A DNA stretch of 64,000 bases. Source: JAXMHQ01 sp046346665. GTDB taxonomy: Bacteria > Verrucomicrobiota > Verrucomicrobiia > Limisphaerales > JAXMHQ01. The stretch lies in assembly GCA_046346665.1 (NCBI GenBank), contig JAXMHQ010000012.1, positions 1 to 64,000 of the forward strand. Reading direction: 5' to 3'. Made by a program: the position numbers and the translations under genes. Below the pieces are notes generated by a model. The model did not search any database. It was not told the DNA's origin and saw only the letters and a list, made by a program, of their open reading frames with translations. Below are positions 1 to 8,339 of the stretch, piece by piece (position 1 is the stretch's first letter; every line of letters starts with the position of its first letter).

Positions 1-825
1 ATCGAGGAGGAGGACGGGGTTTGTGCCGTGCGCCAGCGAAAGGCTGAGCTCGGGTGTGAGCAGGCCGTAGCTGTCGAGGTCGGCCTTGGGATCGTCGGTG
101 ACGAACTGGCCGGCGTGGAGGGACATGAGTTTCTGGATCGCTTCGTCGACCTTGCCGTTGTCGGCGCGGGCTTCGCGTCCGGGCGGCAGGAGGCGCCAGA
201 GTTTGTTGGTCGGGTTGCGCTGCAGTTCGAACGCGCGCCCGGCGTTGGTGACGAGAACGCGGTCGAATTGAAGGCGCGAAAAATCGGCCAGCATCGGGTC
301 GCGCCAGTCGTCGGCCTTGACGGGGATTTGCTGCAGGGCGCTGGCGTCGACGATGTAGATTTCGCCGACGCCGACGACCTGGAGGAACATCTGGTCGCCG
401 GGGGCGGTTTTGTAGCCGAGGTGGACGATGTTTTGTTCGTCGCCGTGCTGGAAGATGAAGGTGAGCTGCGGGGGTTCGAGACCGTATTCCTCGGCGGCTT
501 TGTGGACGTTTTTGAGTTCCTGTGGGGCGATGAAGCTGGAGCAGGTGAGGTTGGTGAGGTAACGGAGCATGCCATCCACGCCGGTGGTTTGGGCGGGGTA
601 GGTGAACGGGCGGGTGATCCACCAGACGCCGTTGGTGCGCTGAAGCCGGATTTCGAGCTGGCCCTTGGGCAGGATCTGGATTTGGTCGACGGTGGCGGGA
701 TCGAGCGCGGGCAGGATGCGGGCCGGGCCGGGCGGGGGCTGGTGATGATGGCGTTCGAAGAAGAAGATGAAGGCGAACAATCCCGCCGCGACGGCCACCC
801 CGAACCAGGTTGATTTGGGATTCAT
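1..825 (-). CDS. DUF4340 domain protein, last gene of Gld-type ABC operon (3' end cut by window)
   Basis: Minus-strand frame open from an ATG at 825 to the window edge (275 residues seen). The N-terminus reads MNPKSTWFGVAVAAGLFAF, one membrane anchor, followed by a hydrophilic extracytoplasmic part with the repeated style of DUF4340: comparisons such as YGLEPPQLTFIF and YGLLTPELSLAL. It starts 12 bases after the stop of the GldG-like gene, so it is the fourth gene of a translationally tight operon (ATPase, permease, GldG-like, DUF4340), an arrangement common in Verrucomicrobiota and Planctomycetes. Its exact role is unknown; it is thought to be an accessory of the ABC complex. The long plus-strand frames over this region are GC-rich shadows. 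Confidence 0.8.
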   Translation of the reverse strand, partial: MNPKSTWFGVAVAAGLFAFIFFFERHHHQPPPGPARILPALDPATVDQIQILPKGQLEIRLQRTNGVWWITRPFTYPAQTTGVDGMLRYLTNLTCSSFIAPQELKNVHKAAEEYGLEPPQLTFIFQHGDEQNIVHLGYKTAPGDQMFLQVVGVGEIYIVDASALQQIPVKADDWRDPMLADFSRLQFDRVLVTNAGRAFELQRNPTNKLWRLLPPGREARADNGKVDEAIQKLMSLHAGQFVTDDPKADLDSYGLLTPELSLSLAHGTNPVLLLD

Positions 826-837
826 TCGCGTATGCGC

Positions 838-2298
838 TTACCGGCGCCGGCGCAGCCAGACCAGGGTTCCGAACACCAGGATGCCTCCGGGCATCGCCGC
901 GAGAAGGATCCATTCCACCGCCTGCAATTGCGGCCGGGTCATGAGCAGGCGGTATTCGCCGACCGGTTGCGGGCCCAGTCCCTCGAGCAGGACGGTGCGG
1001 TCGAGCAGCCAGTTGACGGCGAACGTGACGAAATCGGAATTGGCCAGCGAGGTGATGCCGACGTTGCCGAGGAAGACGGAGTCGCCGATGACGAGCAGCC
1101 GCATGGAGCCGCGGGCGGCGGCGGTTTTGCCTGGAGGTTTTTCGACGGCGACCATGAGGGGATAGGACTGGGGCTGGCCGTTGGGCTGGTCGAGCAGGAC
1201 GGAGCGCGGGCTGGAGAACACGATTTCGCGTGCGATGGGGGCATCGTTGCCGGTGGCGGCGCTGCCTTTGCCGATGCGGCGGGGTTCCACCAGATACAAC
1301 TGGGAGCCGATCAGCGAACTGACCGCCGGATGATTGGTGAACGTGTCGACGTCGATGTCGGTGCCCGTGATGGTTTTCGCGTCGCGGACGGTGCTGTGGC
1401 TGACGTCGACGTTCCAGGAGCCGAGGAGTTTTTCGAGGCCGAGTTCGCGGTGGAGCGAGATCAGGTTGAGGGCGACGAAGCAGCGTCCGCCGTCGTCGAG
1501 GTATTTCTGGATGGAGGCGAGCTCGGTGTCCTGCAAGGCGGAGCGCGGTCCGATGATGAGGAGCAGGCTGCAATCTTCCGGGACGCGGTTGGTGCCGAGG
1601 ACGAGGGGCAGGTTGGTGAGGTAATTTTGCTGGAGAATGGCGTTGAACCGGGCGAGGCCGAGCTGGTCGGTAGCGTCGTCGATGGCGGGTTCGCCGTGTC
1701 CCTGGAGCGTGTAGGCGCGGAGGATTTGGGGGCTGATCACCTGGAGGATGGCGGCGGTGAACTGGACTTCGCCGTTAAACGCGACGAGTTTTTTGCGGAA
1801 CTCGGGTTTGCCGGGCACCTCGCTCGGGGTCGGTTCGAACGTGAACTGGCTGAGCGCCTCGCCGGGAACCACCTTGAATCGGCCGTCGCAGTCGAATATG
1901 ACCAGGTTTTTCTCGGTTGGATTGACGAGGTTGTATTTCGCCTTGATCTGCTGGGCTTCGGCGGCGTCGCGGGTGTAATCGACGGTCCGGACGGTGAGGC
2001 GCGGGTTGACGGCGCGGTATTCTTTGAGCAGGTCGGTGATGCTGCTGTAGAGGTCGTCCTGGCGGTCGTAGTAGAGGATGACCTGGACCTGGTTGGTCAT
2101 GGACCGGAGCAGGTTGAGGGTGCGGGGCTTGAGCTGGACCTGCGTGCGGCTGCTCAGGTACCAGCGCTGAAAATAATTCACGCTGAGGTAATTGGCCATC
2201 GCCAGCAGGGCGAAGGCCGCGACGATGCCGAGGGCGACGTTCAGGCCGATGCTCCATTTCCGGCCGCGGGAGAAGCTGGGTTTGGTCGGGTCGGACAT
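838..2298 (-). CDS. GldG-like ABC-transporter auxiliary protein
   Basis: 486 residues from the start MSDPTKPSF at 2298; an ATG 12 bases further upstream is also possible. One membrane helix lies near residues 20-40 (VALGIVAAFALLAMANYLSV) and a second at the extreme C-terminus (ILLAAMPGGILVFGTLVW) before an arginine-rich cytoplasmic end. Between them is a large extracytoplasmic domain of the ABC_transp_aux/GldG kind, with LLRSMTNQVQVILYYDR and the DDGGRCFVALNL strand. It begins 2 bases after the permease stop, so translation is probably coupled. In Bacteroidota GldA/F/G is needed for gliding; in Verrucomicrobiota the homologous operon has no proven role, so a motility claim would be inference. 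Confidence 0.82.
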   Translation of the reverse strand: MSDPTKPSFSRGRKWSIGLNVALGIVAAFALLAMANYLSVNYFQRWYLSSRTQVQLKPRTLNLLRSMTNQVQVILYYDRQDDLYSSITDLLKEYRAVNPRLTVRTVDYTRDAAEAQQIKAKYNLVNPTEKNLVIFDCDGRFKVVPGEALSQFTFEPTPSEVPGKPEFRKKLVAFNGEVQFTAAILQVISPQILRAYTLQGHGEPAIDDATDQLGLARFNAILQQNYLTNLPLVLGTNRVPEDCSLLLIIGPRSALQDTELASIQKYLDDGGRCFVALNLISLHRELGLEKLLGSWNVDVSHSTVRDAKTITGTDIDVDTFTNHPAVSSLIGSQLYLVEPRRIGKGSAATGNDAPIAREIVFSSPRSVLLDQPNGQPQSYPLMVAVEKPPGKTAAARGSMRLLVIGDSVFLGNVGITSLANSDFVTFAVNWLLDRTVLLEGLGPQPVGEYRLLMTRPQLQAVEWILLAAMPGGILVFGTLVWLRRRR

Positions 2299-2300
2299 GG

Positions 2301-3050
2301 TTATCTCCACCTCCGGCTTTCAATCACGCGCAGGGTGAGGTAAAGGCAGAAACCCGTCAGGCTCAGGTAAATCACGACCGCGCGTGAATCCACGATGCCG
2401 CGGGCGAAATCGTGCATCTGATCGCGCAGCGCGAACAGCGACATCGCCTGGCCCTGCCAGGTCGTGAGCGGGAAGTGGTCGGAGAGAAAGCTCAGCAGGA
2501 ACAGGCTGACGCACAGGACCATGGTGATCATGGCGGCGGTCATCTGGTTGCGCGTGAGTGCGGAACCGAGGCAGCCGAGCGACAGGAACAGGCAGCCGAG
2601 CAGGACGATTCCGAGGAAGGTGGTGGCGACCAGGCCCGGATCGAACCCGGTCGGGTCGTTGGCGTAACGGCGCAGCAGCAGGATGCAGCCGAGCAGGGGC
2701 AGCCACATGAGGGCGTAGAAGGCCAGCGCCGCGGTGAACTTGGCCCCGACAACCTGCAGGTCCGTGACCGGCGTGGTCATCAGGGTCTCGAACGTGCCGC
2801 TCGCCTTCTCCTGCGCGAAGAGCCGCATCGTGATCACCGGCACCGTCAGCAGCAGGATCACCCAGAAATAAAATGTCATGTAAAACAGCTCGGTGACCGG
2901 GATCGGGGTGGGATCCCCCTGCAGGTTCACCAGCATCGAGACAAAGCCCAGTCCCATGAGGAAGGCGGAGGCGGCGATGATCACGTAGCCGCTGATTGAA
3001 AAGAAATAGCCCGCGAACTCGCGCCGGGCGAGGGTGAGATAGGCTTGCAT
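2301..3050 (-). CDS. ABC-2 type permease, GldF-like
   Basis: 249 residues from MQAYLTLARREFAGYFF. The ATG at 3050 overlaps the TGA of the upstream ATPase gene, which decides the start over an in-frame upstream extension with no family likeness. Six hydrophobic segments are visible, along with the EKASGTFETLMTTPVTD segment between helices 2 and 3, which is the hallmark of ABC-2/NatB/GldF permeases. It forms the membrane channel for the ATPase at 3050-4006 and is followed by the GldG-like auxiliary gene. Confidence 0.88.
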   Translation of the reverse strand: MQAYLTLARREFAGYFFSISGYVIIAASAFLMGLGFVSMLVNLQGDPTPIPVTELFYMTFYFWVILLLTVPVITMRLFAQEKASGTFETLMTTPVTDLQVVGAKFTAALAFYALMWLPLLGCILLLRRYANDPTGFDPGLVATTFLGIVLLGCLFLSLGCLGSALTRNQMTAAMITMVLCVSLFLLSFLSDHFPLTTWQGQAMSLFALRDQMHDFARGIVDSRAVVIYLSLTGFCLYLTLRVIESRRWR

Positions 3051-4006
3051 CAGGCTTCCTCCTCCTCTTCGGACTGGGTGACCTGGACGTAAATGTCCTC
3101 GAGCGAATGCCGGTTGCGGCTCAACTCGCGCAAATACCAGCCGCGCTCCCGCGCCAGCGCATAAACGTCCATGCGCACATCCGCCCCATTGCGCGGCACC
3201 AGTGCGCACCGGAAAAATTCACCGTCCGCCGCCGCGATGTCGACGCGTTCGATCTCGGGAAGTTCGGCCAGCGCGCCGGCGAGTTCCTGTTCGGGCGCGG
3301 CGATTTCGGCCACGACGCTGCTGTTCATGAGGCGCTGGAGATTTTCGGGCGTATCCGAGGCGAGCACGCGCCCGCCATACATGATCAGCATCCGGCTGCA
3401 GGTCATTTCGGCTTCGGGCAAAATGTGGGTGGAGATCAGGACCGTGTGGCTTGCAGCGAGGCTCTTGATGAGCTGTCGGACGGACCGGATCTGGCGCGGG
3501 TCGAGGCCGATGGTGGGTTCGTCGAGGATGATCAATTCGGGTTCATGCACGAGGGCATCCGCGAGGCCGACGCGCTGGCGGTAGCCTTTGGACAGGTGGC
3601 CGACGATCTTGCGGCCGACGTCTTCCAGTCCGCATTGCTGCATGACGACGTCCACCCGGTCGCGCGTCCGGGCGCGGCTCAGCCCTTTCAACCGGGCCCG
3701 GTAGCGCAGGTATTCCTTCACCCGCATTTCGGGCGGGAGCGGATTGTTCTCGGGCATGTAGCCGATCTTGCGCCGGACTTCGAGGGATTCGGCGAAGACG
3801 TCCTGTCCGCCGACGCGCACTGTTCCGGAGGTGGCGGGCAGGTAGCAGGCCAGGATTCGCATCGTGGTGCTCTTGCCCGCGCCGTTGGGGCCCAGCAGGC
3901 CGACGATTTCGCCGCGGGCGACCGTGAACGATAAATCCGCCACGGCGGTGTGGCCCGCGTAGCGTTTGGTCAGTCCGGCAACTTCGATCATGAAATCGTC
4001 ACTCAT
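3050..4006 (-). CDS. ABC transporter ATPase, GldA-like
   Basis: 318 residues from MSDDFMIEVAGLTKRY. Walker A is GPNGAGKST (near residue 40), the signature is LSKGYRQRVGLA, Walker B is LIILDEPTIGLDP, and the switch histidine is in LISTHIL. The C-terminal 90 residues carry the extra domain usual for drug/NatA-type ATPases and end in acidic residues. First gene of the four-gene operon; the next start codon overlaps its stop. A longer frame reaches 4048, but the residues before MSDDF do not look like family sequence. Confidence 0.9.
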   Translation of the reverse strand: MSDDFMIEVAGLTKRYAGHTAVADLSFTVARGEIVGLLGPNGAGKSTTMRILACYLPATSGTVRVGGQDVFAESLEVRRKIGYMPENNPLPPEMRVKEYLRYRARLKGLSRARTRDRVDVVMQQCGLEDVGRKIVGHLSKGYRQRVGLADALVHEPELIILDEPTIGLDPRQIRSVRQLIKSLAASHTVLISTHILPEAEMTCSRMLIMYGGRVLASDTPENLQRLMNSSVVAEIAAPEQELAGALAELPEIERVDIAAADGEFFRCALVPRNGADVRMDVYALARERGWYLRELSRNRHSLEDIYVQVTQSEEEEEA

Positions 4007-4062
4007 GAAGTAACACCAATCTAATGGGAAAGGTGCGGGTGCATCCAATAAATTCTCCGGGA

Positions 4063-5421
4063 TCAGCGCAGCGTGATTTCGGCCTGTTTTTCCTGGACGG
4101 CCACGACGAATTCGTTGTCGCGCTGCACGACGAGTCCGCCGACGGGGATGACGTCGCCCTTGCGTTTGCCTGCGAGGAACCGGGCGAGGGCGGTGAGGTT
4201 GTCAAAGGATTGGCCGTCGAAGGTGGTGATGAAGAACCGGGATTTCTGGCTGGCGGCGGGGGTGTTTTTGTCCTGCGTGATGACGAAGGTTTTGAGGGTT
4301 TGGCCCCAGAGTTGGATGGTTTGGGGTTCGAGCGCCACGCCCAGGCGCCGCTGGATGTAATCGGCGTTGAACACCGAGGTTTCCGGTATGAGTTTGACCG
4401 CCGGCTGCAATTGTTCGGTTCCGCGCCGGATCGTCAGCGGCACGTCCGCGGCGCTGTTCGTCGCCATCAATTCGCTGAACTGAATGAAGCTGCGCGGCAC
4501 CTTGCCGTTGACTTCGAGGATCGCGTCGCCCGGTTTCAACCCGGCCTTGTCCGCCGGGCTGTCGGGTTGAACCGATAAAATGGTGAGCGGATACGAACCC
4601 ACTTTGACGCGGGCGCCGAACCACTTGTTCTTGACGAACTCGGTCGGGAAGATGTCGGACAGGGCTTCCTCGACGAGGCGGATGGGGATGGCGAAGCCGA
4701 GGCCCTGGGCGGGTTCGCCGTAGGCTTCGTTGACGACCCGGTTGTTGATGCCGATGAGTTCGCCGCGCAAATTGACGAGCGGGCCGCCGCTGTTGCCGTG
4801 ATTGATCGGCGCATCGGTCTGGAGCAGGTTTGCGTAATTGAGCGGCTGACCTTCCTTGGGCGGCATTCGGCTCTTGGAACTCAGAATGCCGCGAGTGACC
4901 GAGCCGCCGAAACCCAGCGGATTTCCCAGGGCCAGCACGGTCTCGCCCAGCAGCAGGTCGTCTTCGCGGGCCAGTTTGATCGGATGAAATTTCTCGCCGG
5001 GCGCGCCTTCCAGTTTGAGCAGCGCCACGTCCATGCGCGGATCGCTCACGACCAGGGTGGCGTTGTAATCGTTCGTGCCGGCGGCAAACCGGACCTGGAT
5101 CTGGCTGGCGCCGCGGACGACGTGTTCGTTGGTCAGCACGTAGCCGGCTTCGTCGATGACGACGCCCGACCCCAGGCTGTACTGGGTGCCATAACGCCGG
5201 GGCCGCCAGCCGGGCGGAAAAAACCGGTCCATGGGATCCTGCACCGGCTGGACGCTTTTGGTGGCGATATTGACGACACTGGGCATGACTTCCTCCACGG
5301 CCAGCACGGTGGCATCGCGCCGCACGTCCGGGAGTTCCTCGTTCAGCGTGATCGGTGTGGTCGGCGTGGCGCCGGCGGCGCAGGCCAGCACGGCTAAAAT
5401 CAATGGAGATTTCGTTCGCAT
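4063..5421 (-). CDS. HtrA/DegP-like trypsin-type serine protease with PDZ domain
   Basis: 452 residues from MRTKSPLILAVLACAAGA, a signal peptide, so the enzyme is periplasmic. The catalytic triad is intact: His100 in LTNEHVV, Asp131 in DPRMDVALLKL, and Ser211 in GNSGGPL. A PDZ domain follows (near residues 270-345, with SPADKAGLKPGDAILEVNG), then about 100 residues that may be a diverged second PDZ. Likely role: degradation of misfolded envelope proteins. It is transcribed divergently from the DUF2851 gene, and the two starts are only about 20 bases apart, so their promoters must overlap each other's 5' ends. Confidence 0.9.
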   Translation of the reverse strand: MRTKSPLILAVLACAAGATPTTPITLNEELPDVRRDATVLAVEEVMPSVVNIATKSVQPVQDPMDRFFPPGWRPRRYGTQYSLGSGVVIDEAGYVLTNEHVVRGASQIQVRFAAGTNDYNATLVVSDPRMDVALLKLEGAPGEKFHPIKLAREDDLLLGETVLALGNPLGFGGSVTRGILSSKSRMPPKEGQPLNYANLLQTDAPINHGNSGGPLVNLRGELIGINNRVVNEAYGEPAQGLGFAIPIRLVEEALSDIFPTEFVKNKWFGARVKVGSYPLTILSVQPDSPADKAGLKPGDAILEVNGKVPRSFIQFSELMATNSAADVPLTIRRGTEQLQPAVKLIPETSVFNADYIQRRLGVALEPQTIQLWGQTLKTFVITQDKNTPAASQKSRFFITTFDGQSFDNLTALARFLAGKRKGDVIPVGGLVVQRDNEFVVAVQEKQAEITLR

Positions 5422-5440
5422 GTTCACATCCGTCTTGACA

Positions 5441-6946
5441 ATGCAAAAGCATCGGCGCAAAAGCAATGGCAAGGTGTTGGGCATACAGGGCAATTTCTAT
5501 GTTTCACAACGATTCACCGCCGCGGCGGCGCCGTTCCTGCGCGACCGCCCGACTTCGCCGCCCGAACGACTTCTGCAAGCCATCTGGCAGCACCAGCGGT
5601 TGCAGCGGAACCGCCTGCTAACCTTGGACGGCAAACCGGTCCGGGTCCTTCACCCGGGATTTCCCAGCCTCGAAGGCGGACCCGATTTTCGCGGGGCCGT
5701 GATTCAAATCGGGTCGGACATTCCGAAATCCGGCGACGTGGAGGTGGACGTGCAATCGGCGGGATGGGTGGCGCATCGGCATGATCGGAACCCCGCATTT
5801 CGCAACGTGATCCTGCAGGTGGTCTGGGCGGCGGTCCGGGCCGCGCCGGGTGTTCCGGCCGTGGTGGCCCTGCAGGATTGCCTGGATGCACCCCTGCTGG
5901 AGCTGGCGCTGTGGCTCGAATCCAATCCGGCGCCGGAATTGCCGGATTTGCTCAGGGGCCGGTGTTGTCCGGGCTTGCGGAAGCTGCCGCTTGAGAGCCG
6001 GGGGCGATTGCTGCGCGACGCGGCGGAGCTGCGATTTCGGGCCAAGGCCCACCAGTTTCAGGCGCGGGCGCGGGAAGCCGGATGGGAACAGGCGCTGTGG
6101 GAAGGCCTGTTCCGCGGGCTGGGTTACAAGCACAACAGTTGGCCGATGCAATGTCTTGCCGAATTGCGCCCCCAATGGTCCGCCGGAAACCCACCGTTGC
6201 TCGAACTCCAGGCCCGCCTCTTCGGCGCCGCAGGCCTGCTGCCCGCGGATCTGCCCCGGGCCACGGCAGCCGCCGGCCGTTACCTGCGGCGAATCTGGGA
6301 TTTCTGGTGGCGCGAACGGGAGTCCTATGCCGATGCGGCGTTGCCGGGATCCATCTGGCGGCTGCACGGATTGCGTCCGGCCAATCACCCGCTGCGCCGG
6401 CTGGCGCTCGCCGCCCACTGGTCGATGGCCGGCGGGCTGGCCCAGCGGCTGGAACGCTGGTGCGCGGTTCGCATCCCGGATCCGCGCCTGGCCGGCTCGC
6501 TGTTGCAAATTCTGGATCCGGGCCCGGACGAATTCTGGAGCTGGCACTGGACGCTGCGGACGCCGCGGCTGGCCAAGCCGCGTCCGTTGCTGGGCGCCAC
6601 GCGGGTGACGGATCTTGCGGTGAATGCGATTCTTCCGTGGCTTTGGGCGCGTGCAGCCGAAGGGGACAACGGGCCGGTGCAGCGCCTGGTGGAACACCGG
6701 TTCCGCAACTGGCCCGCCGCCGAGGATAATTCCGTGCTGCGCCTGGCCCGGTTCCGATTGCTGGGGGGCGCCCCCCGTCGGACCCTGTCCAGCGCCGCGG
6801 AGCAGCAGGGATTGATTCAGATCGGCCGGGATTATTGCGACCGGTCCAACGCCACCTGCGAGAACTGCCGGTTCCCGGTGCTGGTGGAGACGGGATATGG
6901 GGAATGCGGAGTTCGGAGTGCGGGTTGCGGAATGATGCCTTCGTAA
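5441..6946 (+). CDS. DUF2851 family protein
   Basis: About 501 residues if the ATG at 5441 (MQKHRRKSNGK) is used; GTG at 5474 is another candidate. The body has the DUF2851 pattern: LLQAIWQHQRLQ, then HPGFPSLEGGPDFRGAV, then GDVEVDVQSAGW...HRHD...NVILQVVW. The C-terminus has a cysteine cluster YCDRSNATCENCRFP that could bind metal. The family is widespread in Verrucomicrobiota and Bacteroidota and its function is not known to me. The last 15 or so residues (ECGVRSAGCG) are encoded by the GGAATGCGGAGT-type tandem repeat that recurs elsewhere in this window, so the native stop seems to have been replaced by repeat sequence. Confidence 0.83.
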   Translation: MQKHRRKSNGKVLGIQGNFYVSQRFTAAAAPFLRDRPTSPPERLLQAIWQHQRLQRNRLLTLDGKPVRVLHPGFPSLEGGPDFRGAVIQIGSDIPKSGDVEVDVQSAGWVAHRHDRNPAFRNVILQVVWAAVRAAPGVPAVVALQDCLDAPLLELALWLESNPAPELPDLLRGRCCPGLRKLPLESRGRLLRDAAELRFRAKAHQFQARAREAGWEQALWEGLFRGLGYKHNSWPMQCLAELRPQWSAGNPPLLELQARLFGAAGLLPADLPRATAAAGRYLRRIWDFWWRERESYADAALPGSIWRLHGLRPANHPLRRLALAAHWSMAGGLAQRLERWCAVRIPDPRLAGSLLQILDPGPDEFWSWHWTLRTPRLAKPRPLLGATRVTDLAVNAILPWLWARAAEGDNGPVQRLVEHRFRNWPAAEDNSVLRLARFRLLGGAPRRTLSSAAEQQGLIQIGRDYCDRSNATCENCRFPVLVETGYGECGVRSAGCGMMPS

Positions 6947-7224
6947 TCGTCCTCGTCCTCGTCCTCGGCTTTTCAGTGGTTAAAGCGTTGAAACGTTAAA
7001 AGAGTTAAAAAGGCTAAATGTCCGCGCCCTTTTAACCTTTTAACGCTTTAACCATTTAACCTCACTGTTCGAGGACGATCGAAAGACTCGAAGATTCCGC
7101 ACTCAAATGCGCTCATTTTTTACTTGCGAACCCTCCCGGGCGTAGATTATTAGTAAGCGTTACATATTGGTTTCTATGTTGAAAACCATTCATGCATGAA
7201 TAAGCTCCAACCGGTGAGGGTGTC
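6947..7224. other. Intergenic repeats before infC
   Basis: No gene seen. It holds a short CCTCGTCCTCG array (near 6948-6967), then an imperfect inverted repeat built from TTAAAGCGTTGAAACG on one side and CCTTTTAACGCTTTAACC on the other, which can fold into a long AT-rich hairpin between about 6975 and 7060. The same motif recurs near 59070-59105. The remaining 100 bases before infC are less GC-rich and probably hold its promoter, but I could not fix -35/-10 boxes. Confidence 0.5.
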
Positions 7225-7944
7225 TTGAGTCGCCCTTTCGCTCCACGCAATTCTTCCTTCTCCTCCTCGTTCGTCCGGGTCAATGGGAAAATCCGTTCCC
7301 GCGAAGTGAGGGTGATCGGAGTCGACAACAAACAGGTCGGGATCCTGTCGCTGAGCGAGGCTTTGAATATGGCCCGGGCGAATGGAGTCGACCTCGTGGA
7401 AGTGTCGGCCAACGCCACGCCGCCCGTCTGCCGGCTGGTCGATTACGGCAAATACCGCTACGAACTGGCGAAGAAGGAGAAGGAATCCAAGAAGCACCAG
7501 CACGCCACCATCGTCAAGGAAGTCCAGCTCAGCCCGCGCATCGACGCGCATGATCTCTCGGTGAAGATCACCCATGCGATCGATTTTCTGTGCGAGGACA
7601 TGAAGGTGAAGGTGACGCTGAAATTCCGCGGGCGCGAGATGGCGCACACCGAATTCGGATTCCAGGTCGTCAAGAAATTCCTCGCGGAAATCGAGCCGTT
7701 TGGGCATCCCGATTTTCCGCCGAAACTGATCGGCAAGGGCATCAACGTGATGATCAGCCCGCTCCCGCGCAACAAGCGCGCGAAGAATCCCAACCAGGCT
7801 GCCGCGGGCGCTGCTTCCCCGGCTCCCGCGGGCGCCCCGCAGAATCGGCCCCCAAATGGGTCGGCCAGCCAGCCGGCCCCCGCCGCGCCACCCCCCGCGC
7901 CCGGCACCGGCGGATTCTCGAACAATCCCTTCGGCGCACTCTAG
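7225..7944 (+). CDS. infC: Translation initiation factor IF-3
   Basis: 239 residues. The IF-3 N-domain starts with VNGKIRSREVRVIGVDNKQVG, followed by the lysine-rich linker (AKKEKESKKHQ) and the C-domain (KVKVTLKFRGREMAHTEFG, ending GKGINVMISPLPRNKR). No in-frame ATG or GTG lies upstream before a stop, so initiation is at TTG 7225, preceded by GGTGAGGG. Rare start codons on infC are known in enterobacteria, where IF-3 discriminates against them and so represses itself; the TTG here could serve the same feedback. After residue 178 there is a Pro/Ala-rich tail of about 60 residues not found in E. coli IF-3. The usual partners rpmI and rplT do not follow. Confidence 0.95.
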   Translation: MSRPFAPRNSSFSSSFVRVNGKIRSREVRVIGVDNKQVGILSLSEALNMARANGVDLVEVSANATPPVCRLVDYGKYRYELAKKEKESKKHQHATIVKEVQLSPRIDAHDLSVKITHAIDFLCEDMKVKVTLKFRGREMAHTEFGFQVVKKFLAEIEPFGHPDFPPKLIGKGINVMISPLPRNKRAKNPNQAAAGAASPAPAGAPQNRPPNGSASQPAPAAPPPAPGTGGFSNNPFGAL

Positions 7945-8168
7945 ACCTTCGGTGGGGCGAGACTCGGGCCCCGACCTGTGGATTACTGGATTTTTGGATG
8001 GATGGATTATTGAAAAGGCCATCGCGCGGAGCCAATCCATTTATCCAACAATCCTTCGCCCTACCCGGCACAGCTCGCGCTATAGAGGCTTCCTGCCAAG
8101 CCAGACCCTTTCCGCAGAAGCGCCCGCGGCGTCCGGCTTTCAGGAAAAACCTCCCGAGTTTCCGCGCA
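7945..8168. other. Repeat-filled spacer after infC
   Basis: No gene seen. It contains a fragment of the GTGGGGCGAGACTC repeat (7953-7966), followed by a GGATTACTGGAT / GGATGGATTATTGG array (7980-8012) and its reversed form ATCCATTTATCCAACAATCC (8035-8055). These are the same elements seen near 15350-15400, 35290-35370, 36535-36700 and 39000-39050. Confidence 0.5.
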
Positions 8169-8231
8169 CAAATGTTGAATGTCTAGATGTGACACCGGGA
8201 CCCGGTGTCACATCTAGACATTCAACATTTG
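8169..8231. repeat. 63-bp perfect palindrome (31-bp arms, one-base centre)
   Basis: The 31 bases 8169-8199 are the exact reverse complement of 8201-8231, with a single A at 8200 between them. The inner part reads TGTGACACCGGG / CCCGGTGTCACA and contains two TCTAGA sites. It lies 225 bases after infC and 110 bases before the GntR gene. There is no T-run on either side, so it is not a classic intrinsic terminator, although as RNA it would form a very stable stem for either strand. It could be a miniature mobile element or a protein-binding palindrome. Confidence 0.8.
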
Positions 8232-8277
8232 AGCTCCGTTGAGGCAACGACGAGGTCCATTCCCGCCAAATCGCCTC

Positions 8278-8319
8278 TTGACAACCCCGGCCATAACTGT
8301 CATAGTGACATATGACAGT
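8278..8319 (+). promoter_or_regulatory. Promoter with overlapping palindromic operator for gntR-ABC operon
   Basis: A perfect -35 TTGACA (8278-8283) is followed after 17 bases by a -10-like CATAGT (8301-8306, 4 of 6). Overlying the -10 is a perfect inverted repeat, arms ACTGTCATA (8296-8304) and TATGACAGT (8311-8319) around 6 bases. The site is 21 bases upstream of the GntR start. YtrA-type GntR repressors typically bind such sites in front of their own operon, so autorepression is the likely logic. Confidence 0.75.
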
Positions 8320-8339
8320 AGAGACGCTTTGCTGAAGCC

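Noticed and set aside
28..2343. Long plus-strand ORFs over the GldG and DUF4340 genes (for example 832-2343)
   Set aside because: GC-rich antisense shadows, dominated by Val/Gly/Glu/Asp with no recognisable motifs, while the minus strand encodes known families.
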